DNA of 64,000 nt from NCBI GenBank assembly GCA_025174535.1, contig JALBUN010000049.1:62001-126000 (forward strand). Direction: 5' to 3'. Under the pieces are notes generated by a model. It saw nothing but the letters and a program-made list of their open reading frames with translations. It was not told where the DNA came from and ran no database searches. Position 1 is the stretch's first letter, and each line of letters starts with the position of its first letter. The stretch is from Cantharellus purpuraceus (Eukaryota > Basidiomycota > Agaricomycetes > Cantharellales > Hydnaceae). Shown here piece by piece: positions 33,659 to 47,600 of the stretch. The position numbers and the translations under genes are program-made.

Positions 33659-36522
33659 TGACTCATCAAATTGAGAAGTCCACCTGGTTTATTATTAGAA
33701 TAATTGGCCTGTATAAAAGCAGATAGATCCCTGCTGCTAAAAACATGGAATCAAGTCCTCTAAATTCACTTTGACTGATAGGTTATGGGCCCTGGCCATA
33801 ACTAAATCCATCAAAAATAGTCATTTATCTATCTTGTACCAAATCCACCTACCAAAAAAAAAAATCACCAAGAATGTCAAATGCTACAAACACATACAAG
33901 GTTGATCTGCTAAATGGTGATAACTACACCACATGGTGACAACACCTTGAATGGATACTCAATGACCAAGATCTATGGGAGGTGACCTTAGGCACAGAGA
34001 TGGTTCCTGTCCCAGCTAAGCCTGAAGAAGCCACCTCAGCAGAGTGACAGGCGATCGTGGAGTGGAAGAAGAAGGACAAGAAAGCTAGAAAGGAGATGTC
34101 TTAGAATCTCTGATGAGTATTTGGTATACATTGATCAAACTATGACCCCACCAGACATTTGGGTCAGGCTACAGGGCATCTTTGAGTCCAGGGCAGCTGT
34201 CGGCATTGTCAACATACGCTGAGAATTTTCCCAGACATTTGCTGAGGATGGCACAAGTATGGAAGAACATGTTTGCAAACTTTGTGGACTGCACCAGCAA
34301 TTGAATGCTCAAGGACAAGAAATCAGTGATGCCGATTTTTCAAATACACTACTCACCTCACTACTGGATCCCTGGTCATCATTTATAACCACTATCAATG
34401 CAGGAGGAGCAGTAATTGCATCAGAAGTTTTGATTGCATGGATCTTAGATGAGGATCGGTCCTGAAAAGCAGGGGCAACATGGCAAACAGCACTAAAAGC
34501 CAGAGAGGATCAGCCAGGCGCTACAAAGGGCAAATACCACAACTGTGGAAAGAAAGGACACTACATAAAAGATTGTTGGGCCAAGGGTGGCAGCAAGGAG
34601 GGGCAGGCACCATCATGGTTTAAGGAACCAAAGGATACCACTAAGCAGTCTAATGAGAATGAGTTTGCATTTATGGCAACTGAAGTCACACTTGCATCCA
34701 TATCAGCCTCCGATTGGCTTGCTGATTCAGCAGCAATGACTCACATTGCTTGTAACAAGGCAGATTTCACCAGCTACTCTGAGGATGCATCTGAAATTGA
34801 GGGGATCATGCCTGGTGCCACTCTCTGAACCCAAGGACATGGATCTGTGGCCATTGAATTCAAAGTTAAAGACAAGATATATTCGGTTGTGCTAGATGAT
34901 GTCAAACATGCACCAGACTCCCCAAATAACCTCATCAGTATAGGACGACTTACAGATAATGGGCACTTAGCATTTTTCACACCAACTGGTGTAGAATTCA
35001 AATCCAAAACAGGTGTTACCTTTGGTATGGGGCACAAAAATGGAAGAATGTATCAAATGCAAGTATGAACCAAACACATGGGTCAGGGTTCAAATTTTGT
35101 GGTGGTAACAAAGGAGCACACCCTAGACAAATGGCACTGAATCCTCAGACATGTTAATATCTGGACAATTCAAACCTTGAAGAAGAATAATCTGGTCACA
35201 GGACTACAGATTGACGAGTCACAAGCACCCACCCAATGCAATGCATGTATCCAAGGAAAACAACACATTGAACCTTTCCACAACAAGCTGAAGACAAGGC
35301 CAAAATGATTGGTGATGTCATTGTATCCAATGTATGGGGACCAGCACTGATTGAAGGAGCAAGTTGAGAAAAATACTTTTATTCATTCACAGATGTCAAG
35401 TCACGATACATGGAAATTTACTTTGGAACCATGAAGGATGAGGTGCTGAAACATTTCAAATCATTCAAGCAGTTTATCAAGACACAGGTGGGTAACAAAA
35501 TCAAGTGGTTCCAATCCGATAATGGAGGGGAATATGTCAATAGATCATTTAAAGATTTTTGCACTAAAAATGGTATAATAATGGAAACAACGGCACCATA
35601 CTCACCTGCACAGAATGGCATTGCAGGACACCTCAACTGAACCTTATTGGAACATGCATGAGCCATGATTTATGCCAAGAATCTTCCAAAAATCCTATGG
35701 CCTGAAGCAGTGGCTTACGCGAACTACATCAAAAATCGATCACCTACTTGAGCACTAGGACAAGAAATCACACCATACCAAGTGTTCTTCAGAAGGAAAC
35801 CAGATGTCTCTTGACTAGAAGAGTTTGGATCCAAGTGCTGGGTAATGGTCCTGGATCAACAACGCAGCAAATTAGACCCCAAAGCAGAGGAACATACCTT
35901 TGTTGGAGTTGCAGAACACTTGAAGGCATGGAAATACTATAATGGTGTCTTGAGGCATGTCCAAATCTCTAGGAATATCACCTTTGATCAGAGTGATACT
36001 AAGCTAATGAGGATGATAGTGAAGTCACAATAGCACCACTCGAGGGGGAGAATCATGCATGTGAGCAGCAACCAAGTGCTGAAGCTACTGAACAGGAGAA
36101 CAAAGATCAGTCCAAAACCCCACAGACATCCACAACTAGCGAACCTACATTGATTGTCACTGAACCATGTCGCAGCACTCAACATGTCACACGACCTGAC
36201 TATCACCTACTCAATGACCCAACTACAAGAATTGATGACAGGGCATTTGTTAGCCATGAAATCATTACAGCACCCAAGTCCTACAAAGAAGCAATGTCAC
36301 GTGAAGACACACCTATGTGGAGAAGTGCAATGGAGACTGAAATGGACCAACATGATGAAATTGGCACCTGGGAACTCATGAATCTCCCTCCCAACAGAAC
36401 AGCAATCAGCAGCTGATGGGTGTTTGCTGCAAAAACAAAGCCTGATGGAAGCTTTGACAAACTGAAGGCCCATGTTGTAGCTCAAGGTTTCACTCAGCAA
36501 CCCAGCATGGATTATTTGATAT
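33494..36522 (+). mobile_element. copia-3 remnant, riddled with TGA stops, truncated in RT
   Basis: Recognisable in order: TATA (GTATAAAAG, about 33,710), Gag N-terminus (about 33,880), zinc knuckle YHNCGKKGHYIKDC (about 34,540), protease (WLADSAAMTHIACN, about 34,710), integrase with SDNGGEY and PYSPAQNG (35,350-35,640), and the start of RT (WVFAAKTKPDGS ... VVAQGF) to 36,517. Most stop codons are TGA where related elements have CGA, for example after TTW near 33,938. It ends where another LTR-like sequence begins (TGTTAGAAAAAG at 36,523). Confidence 0.8.
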
Positions 36523-37260
36523 TGTTAGAAAAAGATGTGGAGGGGTGTTGTGTATGAATGTGGAATGAAGGTGAGAGATGGTGGCGCAATAAATTTTGAA
36601 TAGAGGAGCAGTTACTGCAAGGATGGAGATATATGCGGGGTCGATGGAGAGGTGTTGTTTATTAGAGTGATGTTACCAAATATCAGAATATTCGGTTAAG
36701 AATTGGGACTTCTGCAAAATATTTGAGCAGAAATGGGAATAGCAACACTTCGAAAAAGTGTTTGCTTAATAGAAATGGATGTAATAATTAAAATCGTTCG
36801 TAATTTGAGATAGAAATAGTTGATGCAATATCCTAATGGGATATGCAAAATATTTTAAATTGAATAGGTCGTTTAGGAGTTATTCCAGGAACGACAGAAA
36901 GTTGACACAAGCTGTTTGTTTGCAGCTTGGAAGGGATTAAGAATAGTGAATCCGATGATAGATACTCATACACAGTTGTAGCTAATATACAATTTGACAA
37001 TCACATGATAAGAATGCCTTTTAGTAAGATTGAAACATATGATAAAAGAAATGATGTGGATACTGATAATATGTGATGTCATGGGGAAAAACTTTTTATA
37101 GAGAAAAGAGTTTTTACCTGTTTGACTTGAGGTTTATGACGAATGAAAATCATCATAATGCCTCCATTTTTGAGTAGTAGCCACCCCTGTAGAACAAAAG
37201 GATGGCTCACAAAATAAAATCAAAAATCACGATTGTAATAGTACTTGAATAAATTCTTGA
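36523..37260 (-). repeat. Diverged solo-LTR-like sequence
   Basis: Begins TGTTAGAAAAAG at the copia-3 break and contains GGAGTTATTCCAGGAACGAC at about 36,878, the minus-strand form of the palindrome conserved in LTR-C. Otherwise it is little alike. The right boundary is uncertain. Confidence 0.4.
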
Positions 37261-37375
37261 CAAAAAGCGTGTTACACTTACAAAAGTGTTACAAGTGTGA
37301 AGTGTTGCAAGTGTTACAAAAAGCGTGTTACACTTACAAAAGTGTTACAAGTGTTACAAAAAGCGTGTTGTAAAG
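37261..37375. repeat. Short tandem repeats, 55-bp period
   Basis: CAAAAAGCGTGTTACACTTA begins at 37,261 and 37,317, with a third partial start at 37,357. GTGTTACAAGTGTTACA-type units fill the rest. Confidence 0.75.
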
Positions 37376-37376
37376 G

Positions 37377-37974
37377 TGTTATATTAGATTAGAGATATAC
37401 AGACTATCACAATATGTGTACCTGGAGTTCATGGATAAAGGTGTGAACTCCAGCAGGCACCAGAAAGAAAATTTTTGTATTCCACCTAACCACAGATCCA
37501 TATGCATCCACATTGAGGGCAAGTCACTTCATAGTAAAAAAAACCTTTGTCACAATGATGAGCATGATGACATGTAAATATGCACTTAAATATACAAAAA
37601 TATATGTACCTAATCCACTTGTTGAGAAGAATGTGACTACAGTGTCAGCATCACTGTGCACTCACCCCTGCTCATTGCACCAATGATGAGCATGACTGTC
37701 ATATCAATATACTATTAAATATATACAAAAAGTATGCACTGAATCCTCTTGTTGAGTTGAACATGAATATGATGTTGGGATCACTGTGCGCTCACACATG
37801 CTTGTCATGGCTGACAATGACCACAACTATAGCTCTGAGAACCAAAAACATTCCATTTTCAATGTGAGTCTTTGTTTTGGATTTCCAGCAGCCATCTGTT
37901 TTTCCACCTCCTGTCCTTTTCCCTTCCTTGCACCTTTTCCTGTTCCATTTCCCTTATGGTTTCTCTTCCCCACT
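37377..37974 (-). repeat. 3' part of repeat family X, inverted copy
   Basis: Reverse complement of 54,200-54,746: hairpin region (37,420-37,450), A-rich tail, then the end of the Lys-rich ORF. It is cut at 37,974 by an LTR-Y copy at the point corresponding to about 54,222. CpG sites are mostly TpG or CpA compared with the copy at 5816. Confidence 0.7.
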
Positions 37975-39377
37975 TGTTTTGGAACCTGCAAAATTATGGT
38001 GTTAGGGCAAACTCTAAATCACCACAATTCCATGAATGAACAGCTGAGAAGAATATCAAATCCTACTGCAGCACAACTCCAGAAACAATTTAATGTTTGT
38101 ACTTTGGTTACAATCTGTTGTAATGGTCAATGCAGACGATATGCAGGAAGGTAATACATTTCTTAGCAGTAGGGAATGAATAAGACTTCCAGAGTCTAGA
38201 GTTCACGGACACTTAGGGGTCCAGATATTCCAAAAGAGGGGAATGCACTTAGAGGCTAGAGGAAGTAGGTGGATGAATCCGACCATCCAACCAGTGACAC
38301 TCTGAAGCGGGTAACAGCAATGTGTGAAGTAGTCTAGCAACTGCTTCACATGAGTTCAAGATCCTAATGCTCTGCAAAGGCAGTACACACTAGTAACTTA
38401 AACAAGAGCACTAATGGCAGGACTATTGACAGACAATCTCACCCTGTAGATTTGTAGTCACACGAGGTAGATACTACACTCACGCCCAAAGCAGGACAAT
38501 CACTACTTCGAGTGCAATCGAATACAGTTACACAACTGTAAGCGACCCTTGAACTGGACAATCAACAGTTACTGAGATATAGAGGATGACACTGTATGTC
38601 ACTCTAGTCACACTGATGTGCAAATGATGGGGTAGAAATGGTTATTTATTTCAGAGGCAGAATGGCCTCCTTTTATATTGTATTTACAGGAGCTGACTAA
38701 TACTACTGGAAACTTCTACCTATTAATAGATGGAAACTACTGGAAGCTAGTGGAATATGTGAGAAGGGGGTGGAAGTTTCCTAGCCAATGAGCTGCTTGG
38801 ATTTGCTCTGACTCATGGCATGAGTCATGGATGGAGTCATAGTGTGACTCAGAGCAGGAGTCATAGTATGAGTAATCACAGGAGTCATTGCATAAGTCAC
38901 CATTACTCAAATAACTCAGTCAATACTTTGTTTCCTGGGCTGATCAGCACAGCTTTGGGTAGGCACAGTTTCTATTGAACTCTCCACTGAAAATGGAGTC
39001 AGGAGGTGCAGTGGTTGCGAAGATATTGAGCATTTACCAGCAGTGGTGACCAGATTGAGTCGGAGATTGAAATGAGTCATGTGATCGAAAATGAGTCAGT
39101 TGTCTGGGTGACTCCAGCTGACTTTAAAGCTGCTGACATCTGCCAAGGTTTGTGGGTCCATGTGGGTCCAAAGCTTCACCCAGCAGAACAACAAGGTTGT
39201 GGACTCATTTCTGCATGAAAAATTCCTGAAAAAAATATGAAAAAATAGAGAATATTTGAATGGCCCTGAATCAAGAGAAAGCAGCAGATATATGCTGATA
39301 TTTTGAGGCCATGAAGCAAAATTGTACAGTTTTGGGACTTTAAACAAGATCTTTTAAGGGAAAACCAGTTCCCATAC
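37975..39377 (+). mobile_element. LTR-Y solo LTR, copy 1
   Basis: Starts TGTTTTGGAACC and ends GGTTCCCATACA, about 1.4 kb, close to copy 2 (46,916). The right flank does not repeat the left flank CCACT, so a rearrangement followed insertion. A cluster of TGACTCA/TGAGTCA motifs lies at about 38,807-38,910. Confidence 0.85.
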
Positions 39378-39493
39378 AGGGTCCACATGTAGTGGATAGA
39401 ACTTAGTTAACTACCACACTGTAGAACACATCGCTCAACCAATACACTTGGTTGAGTTCTGTGCAATGGTGTGAACTAAGACACACATTAACA
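39378..39493 (+). repeat. Fragment of a copia-type LTR (inverted relative to 40,306)
   Basis: About 115 bp matching, in reverse complement, the first 120 bp of the LTR at 40,306-40,557; ends CACACATTAACA. Probably a truncated solo LTR attached to the LTR-Y end. Confidence 0.65.
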
Positions 39494-39645
39494 ATATCCC
39501 AAACTCTCATGGTCTCAGATTATTGAATACAGCATGACTACTGAATTTGAACTGCTTTGGATGGGTTCACATGAAGACATCCATAACCTCAAGTGGACTG
39601 ATACCTGAAACTGAGAGGTGACCATCTGTCATCTTAAGATGATAT

Positions 39646-40305
39646 GTGCTTGAGAAGAGATTCAATGTCTCAATGTTAAAATCAAACATTTGTCAACCTG
39701 GATATCTAATGATGCAGCTCACCTGGATGAGGCAGTTTGGTCATGTACTCTCCACCACCCTCATCTCACACATGCATTATACATTTTTGCTGAGCACTGC
39801 AAATGTGTTAATAATAATATTAGGAGCACTCTGGAGCACATTTATGCCCTGCCTGGGTACACTGGTGACACCAGTGTAGAGGAGAGAGAGCAGGGATCAG
39901 CTGTGTGTCTTTCTACATCTGATCCTGCTTACTAGAAAGGGTATCCAATGGAATTTCACTGACAAATGTAGACAGAGCTTTGAGACCTTGAAAAAGGCCT
40001 TTACCTCTGCTCCAATACTGACTTATTGGGTTTTAGATGTTCCTATCCTACTAGAGACCGATGCCTTCAACTATGCACTTGCAGTGATCCTGTCCATCCA
40101 ATCACTTTTCACTCACATACCTTTATGCCCCCCGAGCTGAACTATGACATCCATGACAAAGAGCTCCTTGCTAGGTTGAAGCTTTCTGGATATGGAGACA
40201 CTACCTCAAAGGTCCCCCCCCCATCTGGTTGATGTCATAACAGACCACAAGAACTTGGAATACTTCTCCACAATGAAACTCCTCACCTGGAGACAAGTCC
40301 AATGG
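39646..40305 (+). pseudogene. Chimeric fragment: unknown ORF joined to gypsy RNase H remnant
   Basis: The left half (39,690-39,935) keeps an 81-aa frame of unknown family (WISNDAAHLDEAVWSC). From about 39,936 the sequence becomes decayed gypsy pol (KGIQWNFTDKCRQSFE ... ELNYDIHDKELL) with internal deletions, related to 46,170-46,560. It ends abruptly at the LTR at 40,306. Confidence 0.6.
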
Positions 40306-40760
40306 TGTTAATGGGTGTCTTAGTTCACACCATTGCACAGAACTCAACCAAGTGTATTGGTTGGGTGATGTGCTGTACAGTGTGGTAGTTACTAAGTTCT
40401 GTCTACTATATGTGGACCCACATGTGTACTTGGGTCCATTGGCTTACATAATAACTATATCTATCAAGAAGACAGCATTCCTTAATGGAATGCTGCATAC
40501 ATTAATTATAACTATCTAGCTATATACTATAGTAAGTAACTACCTTGGGTACTTACACCCTCCCCCTTTTGAATGAGGCACAACCTCATTCAGCACCTTT
40601 TAATCATACAGCTCCTTATGAAGCTGTTCTGATGAGTTGGTGTCCATATGGTCATCTTGTTCAATGAAGAGGGCTCTGATGATGCAAAAAATGAGCTCAT
40701 AGATGAGGTTTTGGAAGGTGTATCTAGGTTAACATTGCATGAATAATAATACTGTAACAA
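40306..40760 (-). mobile_element. 3' end of a copia element: LTR plus polypurine tract
   Basis: On the minus strand the order is internal sequence, AAAAGGGGGAGGG tract (40,558-40,570), then a 252-bp LTR (40,306-40,557) starting TGTAAGTACCC and ending CACCCATTAACA. The internal part fades within about 200 bp. Confidence 0.6.
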
Positions 40761-41741
40761 TTATATTTCTAGATAAGCTGTAGTTTTACACATTGGAGGT
40801 CAATTATGTAAGAATGGTTTGTGGCCTTCTTCCATATCCAGCCATCGTGCTACTGTGTCTCCCATGAACAGAAAGACAGGTCTCAAGGGCCCTACCCTGA
40901 CTTACCAACAATGCAGACTTGCTCATGTCATCACCCAATCCAATCAACATGCTATCAACAACAATGTTGACCATGTGCTCACTTACTTGGACCAAGAAGC
41001 TGACTGACTTAGCAAGAAGCACAAACACCCTATTGCCTGGTTCCTACATCAATTCTATCAAGGAGGCCACATCAGTCATCAGAAATGCACTGTCAGTGTG
41101 TTCAATGCTGCCATCAATGCTTTCCTGGAAGGTTGGAAAGGAGGTCTGTTCTAATGTAATATACACATGTCTCTTACACTCTAATGGTGATGCTAGAAAT
41201 TTCTGAAGAAGATAGGACATGTTTCCAGGAGATTGGTTAAAAACTCAAGGAATTAAATGGCACTGAAAATGCTCAGCTCCCACCTATTGACATGCAGCTC
41301 TTCCTAAAATCAAAGGCCATGATATGGTGAGAGCAGAAACATACAGGGCATAGAGTCAATACACAGGCTGTTGTCCAGGATGCTAGAATTACTCTAGACC
41401 ATGTGAAAGATGAGGTATCTGCTTATTCAGCTGGCATGCTTCACAAACTAATCAGACCAGCTGATGGCTCTCACTGCACATACTGAAATGGAAACCTTCC
41501 TTTTTGCTGTCAAAGGCAAGCCAGAACACCTGATGGCTGGTTTTGTCACCGCCTCTGATAAGGGCTTTTGCTACCTGTTGCATGGGATGAAGAAACACAC
41601 ATCTGATATTGTAAAAGATTTTGAAGCCTTTGTCTCAGCTGACATTGAGGGTGAGCAGCTTCATGTGCTGCACATACATTTAAATGCTTACCTGGTCAAA
41701 GGGCTTGTCAACAATCACAATGAGAAACTGGCTGGCATAAA

Positions 41742-42450
41742 TGTTATGAAAAATAATGGAAGTTCACCTTGCTGGGGGGAGTAGAATTCAAATAGGGATC
41801 AAGGGAGTAAAGGGAACTAAATGTATGCATAGTTGAATTTAAGATATGCTTCAGGAGTATCTTAGTACAAGTTTCTAAAGGGTTCTGTGAAGCCCTTGTC
41901 TAGATATTGATAATTTGAGTAGGCAGCAGGAGCAGATAACTCAAATTTGAGTGTATGCTCAATATAAAATCAACCAGTGGTAGTATGGCTTCGTAATTCA
42001 GGATTACAATATATTATGCAATATTCTAATAGAACATGCAGAAGATTGTAGAAATACATGTTCATTCTGGAGTTGTTCCAGATATGAATAGTTTCAGAAA
42101 CACAGATAGAATGGGTGAGAGATAATTGCTCTAAATTGTTCAAGGGCAATACAAGCGTAATTTATACATGACAAGGGGCCTCATGTATGTAAAAGTCCTT
42201 CATAAATCTTCTAGACCAATGATAGAATGTATGATGGAGGGATAATGTGGGGGATTGTCCATGATGCAAAAATGATGAATAAAATGTAAGAAAGAGTCCA
42301 GGCAGCTCTAGAACTCACAGGGGCTTCTCCTATTCCCTATATCATCCCTATAATCATCTCCACTTTTCCCCTTCTCCCCTCTGATCCCCCTGAGCCTTCT
42401 TTGTGATCCTGTCCCCCTATCCCCTCTATCCCTCTTCTTCCATAATTCTG
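41742..42450 (-). repeat. Old solo LTR related to LTR-C inside gene X
   Basis: Minus-oriented: contains the CCTTGCTGGGG start region, the motif CATTCTGGAGTTGTTCCAGA at about 42,062 and the CCTCC-rich end. The ends are blurred; TGGAAG/CTTCCA inverted ends at 41,757 and 42,442 are an alternative boundary. No clear TSD. Confidence 0.65.
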
Positions 42451-42957
42451 GCTCAATTCCTCATGGAGTAAGTCCAAAGTGAGTTAGTGACCCACTCCCC
42501 AATAACAATAAAAGCCAGCATTTGCCAAGAAATCTGTGAGGGTCTAGGTATGAAAAAAAAAAAGCATAGTACAACACTATATTGAGCTGAGCAGACACCA
42601 TCTTCAGTATCAATCACTGGTGATCCCAAAATAAAAATGCAATATGACAAATATGAGAAACTTATTGTTGTAGTGTGAGGTGTAGAGCCCATCAACTGGC
42701 CTGGTGACATCCCCTTTGTCAATGCTTCTGACATGACAACCTTTCACTGCCTCCACTGTCTCTTAACAGCATTGATGTTGGACAATATTGAGAAGTGCTG
42801 CTGCTGGGTTACCCTATCAAGTGAGGAGTGGAAAAAGTGACAGTGACAGACAGCATACTATGAGAATGATCCCACACCAAAGAAGTGCCAGTGCAAACCT
42901 AAGGCCCAGGATGACAATAGTGCTGATGGCTCAGATGACACCAAGGATGAGGATGAG

Positions 42958-43449
42958 TGTTATGACTATATTCATTAACGCCTGTCTGATCAACTCAGAT
43001 CCCCATGCACATGAAATCTATACTCCATTTGGAAACCATCACATCTCCATTAATCTGTCCAATTGTCACAGTCGATCTCACTCATCTGTCTCCAGTTCCG
43101 ATTGATGCATCACCATCACCTTAGGAACCTGGACATCTGTCTCCATCAGACTTGGACATATTCACATAAGGCCATTGGCCTCGGAGACCCATCACTGGAG
43201 TAATTATTATTAGATTTCAAATATGTATTTAAGTTGCCCAACTGGGGACTTCAAATATCAAATCATGCCTAGCTCCTAAGTCTGATCCTAACCATCTAAG
43301 TTGTACTCCATCTCCAAAATCTCAGACACATTAGTGAGGGCGCAGCACATAAGCTGAAGCCAAGTCTATTCCAACCTCCATGACACACCCTGATCCCCAC
43401 TCCAACTCCAACCCAATCTCCAACCCCCAATCGGACCTAGTGTGTAACA
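42958..43449 (+). repeat. G1 5' LTR
   Basis: 492 bp, TG...CA, preceded by ATGAG. Related to 53,597-54,124, 54,747-55,255 and 57,278-57,782. Confidence 0.85.
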
Positions 43450-43480
43450 GTATATTTGAACTGCCATACTCACTCCTACC

Positions 43481-44620
43481 AATGCCACAATCCACCGCCA
43501 ATTCTGAATGCACACAAACCGTTGAGGTGCCTGCTCCCAGCATCGACACCATCCCCAAAGTCGTTGAAGAACTGATGGACCACATAGAGGCTGTTAATGA
43601 AGAGGACGATACTCCGCCCTCCCTGAATCTGGTGCAAGCCATCTCCCTGCTTTCCAGCAGCATCCATACCCAACAAGCTCCTAAGTCCCAGACCAAGGTC
43701 CAGGAACCCAACCCATTTGACGCTCCAATCCGCACAAGCTCCAACCATTCTTGGTGCAATGCTGGTTGAATTTCCATGACCGCCCTGACGCATTCACATC
43801 CAATTGGGTGAAGGTCACCTTCACCATGTCCTATCTCAAGGGCACCACACTGGACTACTTCGAGCCAGTGCTCATGAATGACTCCGATGACCCAATATGG
43901 TCAGAAGACTACTCCAACTTCATCTCCGAACTCTGGACCAATTTCAGTCCTTACAACCCCAAGGCTGACACTGAGGATGAACTCGGTCAACTTTGGATGA
44001 AGGAAAATCACAAGATTGCAAAATACATTGTGAGTTTCCAGCAGCTAGCTCCAAAGGTCCAATGGGGCAATGCTGCACTCCGATGCCAATTTTACATTGG
44101 CCTCCCATCACACATCAAGGACAAGATATCACATGTCAGTAAGCCAGATACTTTGGTTAACATTTGCAAGCTCATCCAATCCATTGGCACCCATTATTGG
44201 GAATGTCAATCTGAGGTCTCCCATGAAAATTCGGCTAACAACAAATTGGACAAATCGTCAGACAAGACCCCAAAGTCCAACAAGGGGTCCAATAAGAAGA
44301 CTACTACCAACTCTGGCCAAACACTGGTAATGCCACTGCTTCTGGTTCTGGTCAGAACAACTCCAGCACCAGCAATAACTCCAGAGCTCACAAGAGCACT
44401 CCAGACCTCTCCACCAAGCTGGGGAAGGATGGCAAACTTACCCAGCAGGAATGCCAGCACTGCATGGACAACAACCTCTGTCTGTTCTGTGGAAAACCTG
44501 GCCACCAAGCCAAGGATTGCAACAAGGCAACCTCATCAGCAGCAAAGGCAAAGGGCCATGCCACCAATGCCACGACAGACCCAAAAAATTAGTAAGCAGT
44601 CCTCTAGCCTCCATACAGGC
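43481..44620 (+). pseudogene. G1 gag
   Basis: Starts MPQSTANSECTQ just after the LTR. A frameshift near 43,735 leads into a Ty3-type capsid segment (LNFHDRPDAFTSNWVKVTF ... MSYLKGTTLDYF). A zinc knuckle (LCLFCGKPGHQAKDC, about 44,488) sits in another frame after a further shift. Typical Ty3 Gag order and size. Confidence 0.8.
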
Positions 44621-44639
44621 TGAGGGCTGCATTGGTACT

Positions 44640-47600
44640 CCCCATACAACAAACAAGGTCTGCCTGAATGCATCCACTCTTTCCCACTCTGACTCTCTCA
44701 CCCTCCTCATCCACTCCAACTCCATTCCCAATACCACTATCCAAGCATTAATTGACTCCAGTTCTACTCACTGTTTCCTCAATTCCTCTTTTTCTGATTT
44801 ACATAAATTCCATACATACACCATAACTCTGATATCACTCTGATTATTTGATGGCACTACTAATGCTGTTATTTCACAAGCTATAGATCTATCTATCCAT
44901 TTTTCTGTCAGAGAAATCCAGAACCTTACATTTTATGTTACTCCACTTGACTCCAGCTGTTCTGTGGTCCTTGGACATAGTTAGCTCACCCACTACAATC
45001 CATTGATTGACTGGGCATTGGGCCATATCACATTCCGTTCTCCAGTGCAGGCTGTGTCATCCCTGACATCACCAGCAACTTTAGGTGCAAAATTATCTTC
45101 TGCCTCCGCTGACTCCGCTCTGATAGATACTCCGTCTACCCCTCCATCTATATTGATGGTGGATGCTATGGTCTTTGCCAGACTAAGCAAACTGGAGGGC
45201 TCACAAACATTCCAGGTTCACCTCTCCAATCCAATGCTCCTCGCCACCTGTTCTGCTTGATCAACTCCACTGGACCTATCTATGGTTCCTAAGGAGTATC
45301 ACAAGTTTGCCAATGTGTTCAGCAAGTATAAAGCTGACTCCCTGGCAGAACACCAACCATATGATCTCAAGATTGAGTTGGATGACAACTCCACCCCTCT
45401 GCTTGGCCCTATCTACTTGCTATCCCAAAAAGAGCTACTGGCTCTCCAGACATTCATAGATGAGAACTTGGCCATGGGCTTCATCCATCCATCCTTATCC
45501 CCCCATGGAGCTCTGGTCCTATTTGTCTGCAAAAAGGACAGATCACTCTGTTTATGCATCAACTTTCATGGACTCAACAAGATCACCAAGAAAGACCAAT
45601 ACCCAATACCCTTCACCGTGGACCTACTCAAGAGCCCACAAAAGGCTAAGATCTATTCCAAAATAGATCTCCAACATGCCTACCATCTAGTCCACATCTG
45701 AGAAGGCGATGAGTGGAAAATGACTTTCCACACTCAATATGGATCTTTTGAATGGTGTGTCATGCCCTTTGGACTAACCAATGCTCTGGCCACCTTCCAG
45801 TGGTTCATGAACAATACCTTTGCTGACCTCCTCAATGTTACCGTCCTCATTTACTTAGATGACATTTTGGCATATTCAGATAATGAAGATGAACATTGGA
45901 CACACGTCCAAGAAGTACTCTGACATCTCCAAAAACATGGCCTCTTCACCCACGCTGACAAATGCAAATTCCACTCCGACTCAGTTGAGTATCTGGGCTA
46001 TATCCTCTCCCTGGCAGGACTGACAATGTCCAATGACAAAATCAAAGCCATACAGGAATGGGTGGAACTGCAGAAAGTCAAAGACATACAGTCCTTCCTG
46101 GGGTTCACCAACTTTTACTGCCACTTCATCTACAACTACTCCAATATTACCGTTCCACTCACCCAGCTTACTAGGAAGGGTATCCAATGGAATTTCACTG
46201 ATGAATGTAGACAGAGCTTTGAGACCTTGAAGAAGGCCTTTACCTCCGCTCTGATACTGACTCATTGGGTTCCAGACGTTCCTATCCTATTAGAGACCAA
46301 TGCCTCCAACTATGCACTTGCTGCGATCCTGTCCAACATCTCTCCAGATGATGGACAAGTCCATCCAATCGCTTTTCACTCACATACATTTACGCCCCCT
46401 GAACTGAACTACGACATCCATGACAAAGAGCTCCTTGCCATATATGAAGCCTTCCAGATATGGAGACACTACCTCAAAGGCCCCTCCAATCTGGTAGACA
46501 TCATAATGGACCACAAGAACTTGGAATACTTCTCCACAATGAAACTAGTCACTTGGAGACAAGTCTGATGGTCTGAATACCTGTCTCAGTTCAACCTTGT
46601 TATCCGTTTCTGTCCTGGTCAACTTGGAGCAAAACCCAACATGTTAACTAGACACTGGGATGTCTACCCTAAAGAGGGGAGTAGTGACTATGCCACTGTA
46701 AACCCACACAACTTTTGTCCTGTGTTCACTAACAAGCAGCTGGCATCATCCCTACAGGCATCCACCCTCATGACTCCCACCCTCTGAGCTGTCACCATTA
46801 TGGATATCGACCAACTCCACTCCAACATCCACTCATCACTCCAATCTGATCCTGTTGCAGTTAAACACTTGGATGACCCTTCCGATCTGAAGTGGTCACT
46901 TGACCCCAAAGGACATGTTTTGGAACCCGCAAAATTATGGTGTTAGGGCAAACTCTAAATCACCACAATTCCGTGAATGAACAGCTGAGAAGAATATCAA
47001 ATCCTACTGCAGCACAACTCCAGAAACAATTTAACGTTTGTACTTTGGTTACAATCCGTTGTAATGGTCAATGCAGACAATACGCAGGAAGGTAATACGT
47101 TTCTTAGCAGTAGGGAATGAATAAGACTTCCAGAGTCTAGAGTTCATGGACGCTTAGGGGTCCAGATATTCCAAAAAGAGGGGAATGCACTTAGAGGCTA
47201 GAGGAAGTAGGTGGATGAATCCGACCGTCCAACCAGTGACACTCTGAAGCGGGTAACAGCAATGTGTGAAGTAGTCTAGCAACTGCTTCACATGAGTTCA
47301 AGCTTCTAATGCTCTGCAAAGGCAGTACACACTAGTAACTTAAACAAGAGCACTAATGGCAGGACTATCGACAGACAATCTCACCCTGTAGATTCGTAGT
47401 CACGCGAGGTAGATACTACACTCACGCCCAAAGCAGGACAATCACTACTTCGAGTGCAATTGAATACAGTTACACAACTGTAAGCGACCCTTGAACTGGA
47501 CAATCAACAGTTACTGAGATATAGAGGATGACACTGTATGTCACTCTAGTCACACTGATGTGCAAATGATGGGGTAGAAATGGTTATTTATTTCAGAGGC

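Noticed and set aside
37261..37375. CRISPR-like repeat spacing
   Set aside because: Only two to three units, imperfect, in a eukaryotic repeat region. It is a simple tandem repeat.
37975..39377. LTR-Y as a DNA element (MITE) because of its inverted ends TGTTTTGGAACC/GGTTCCCATACA
   Set aside because: TG/CA ends and 5-bp TSDs (GGACA, AGGTG) in two copies fit solo LTRs better.
39378..40430. DNA transposon with 110-bp terminal inverted repeats
   Set aside because: The right copy extends into a longer LTR with a polypurine tract, so the inverted ends are LTR pieces and not transposon termini.
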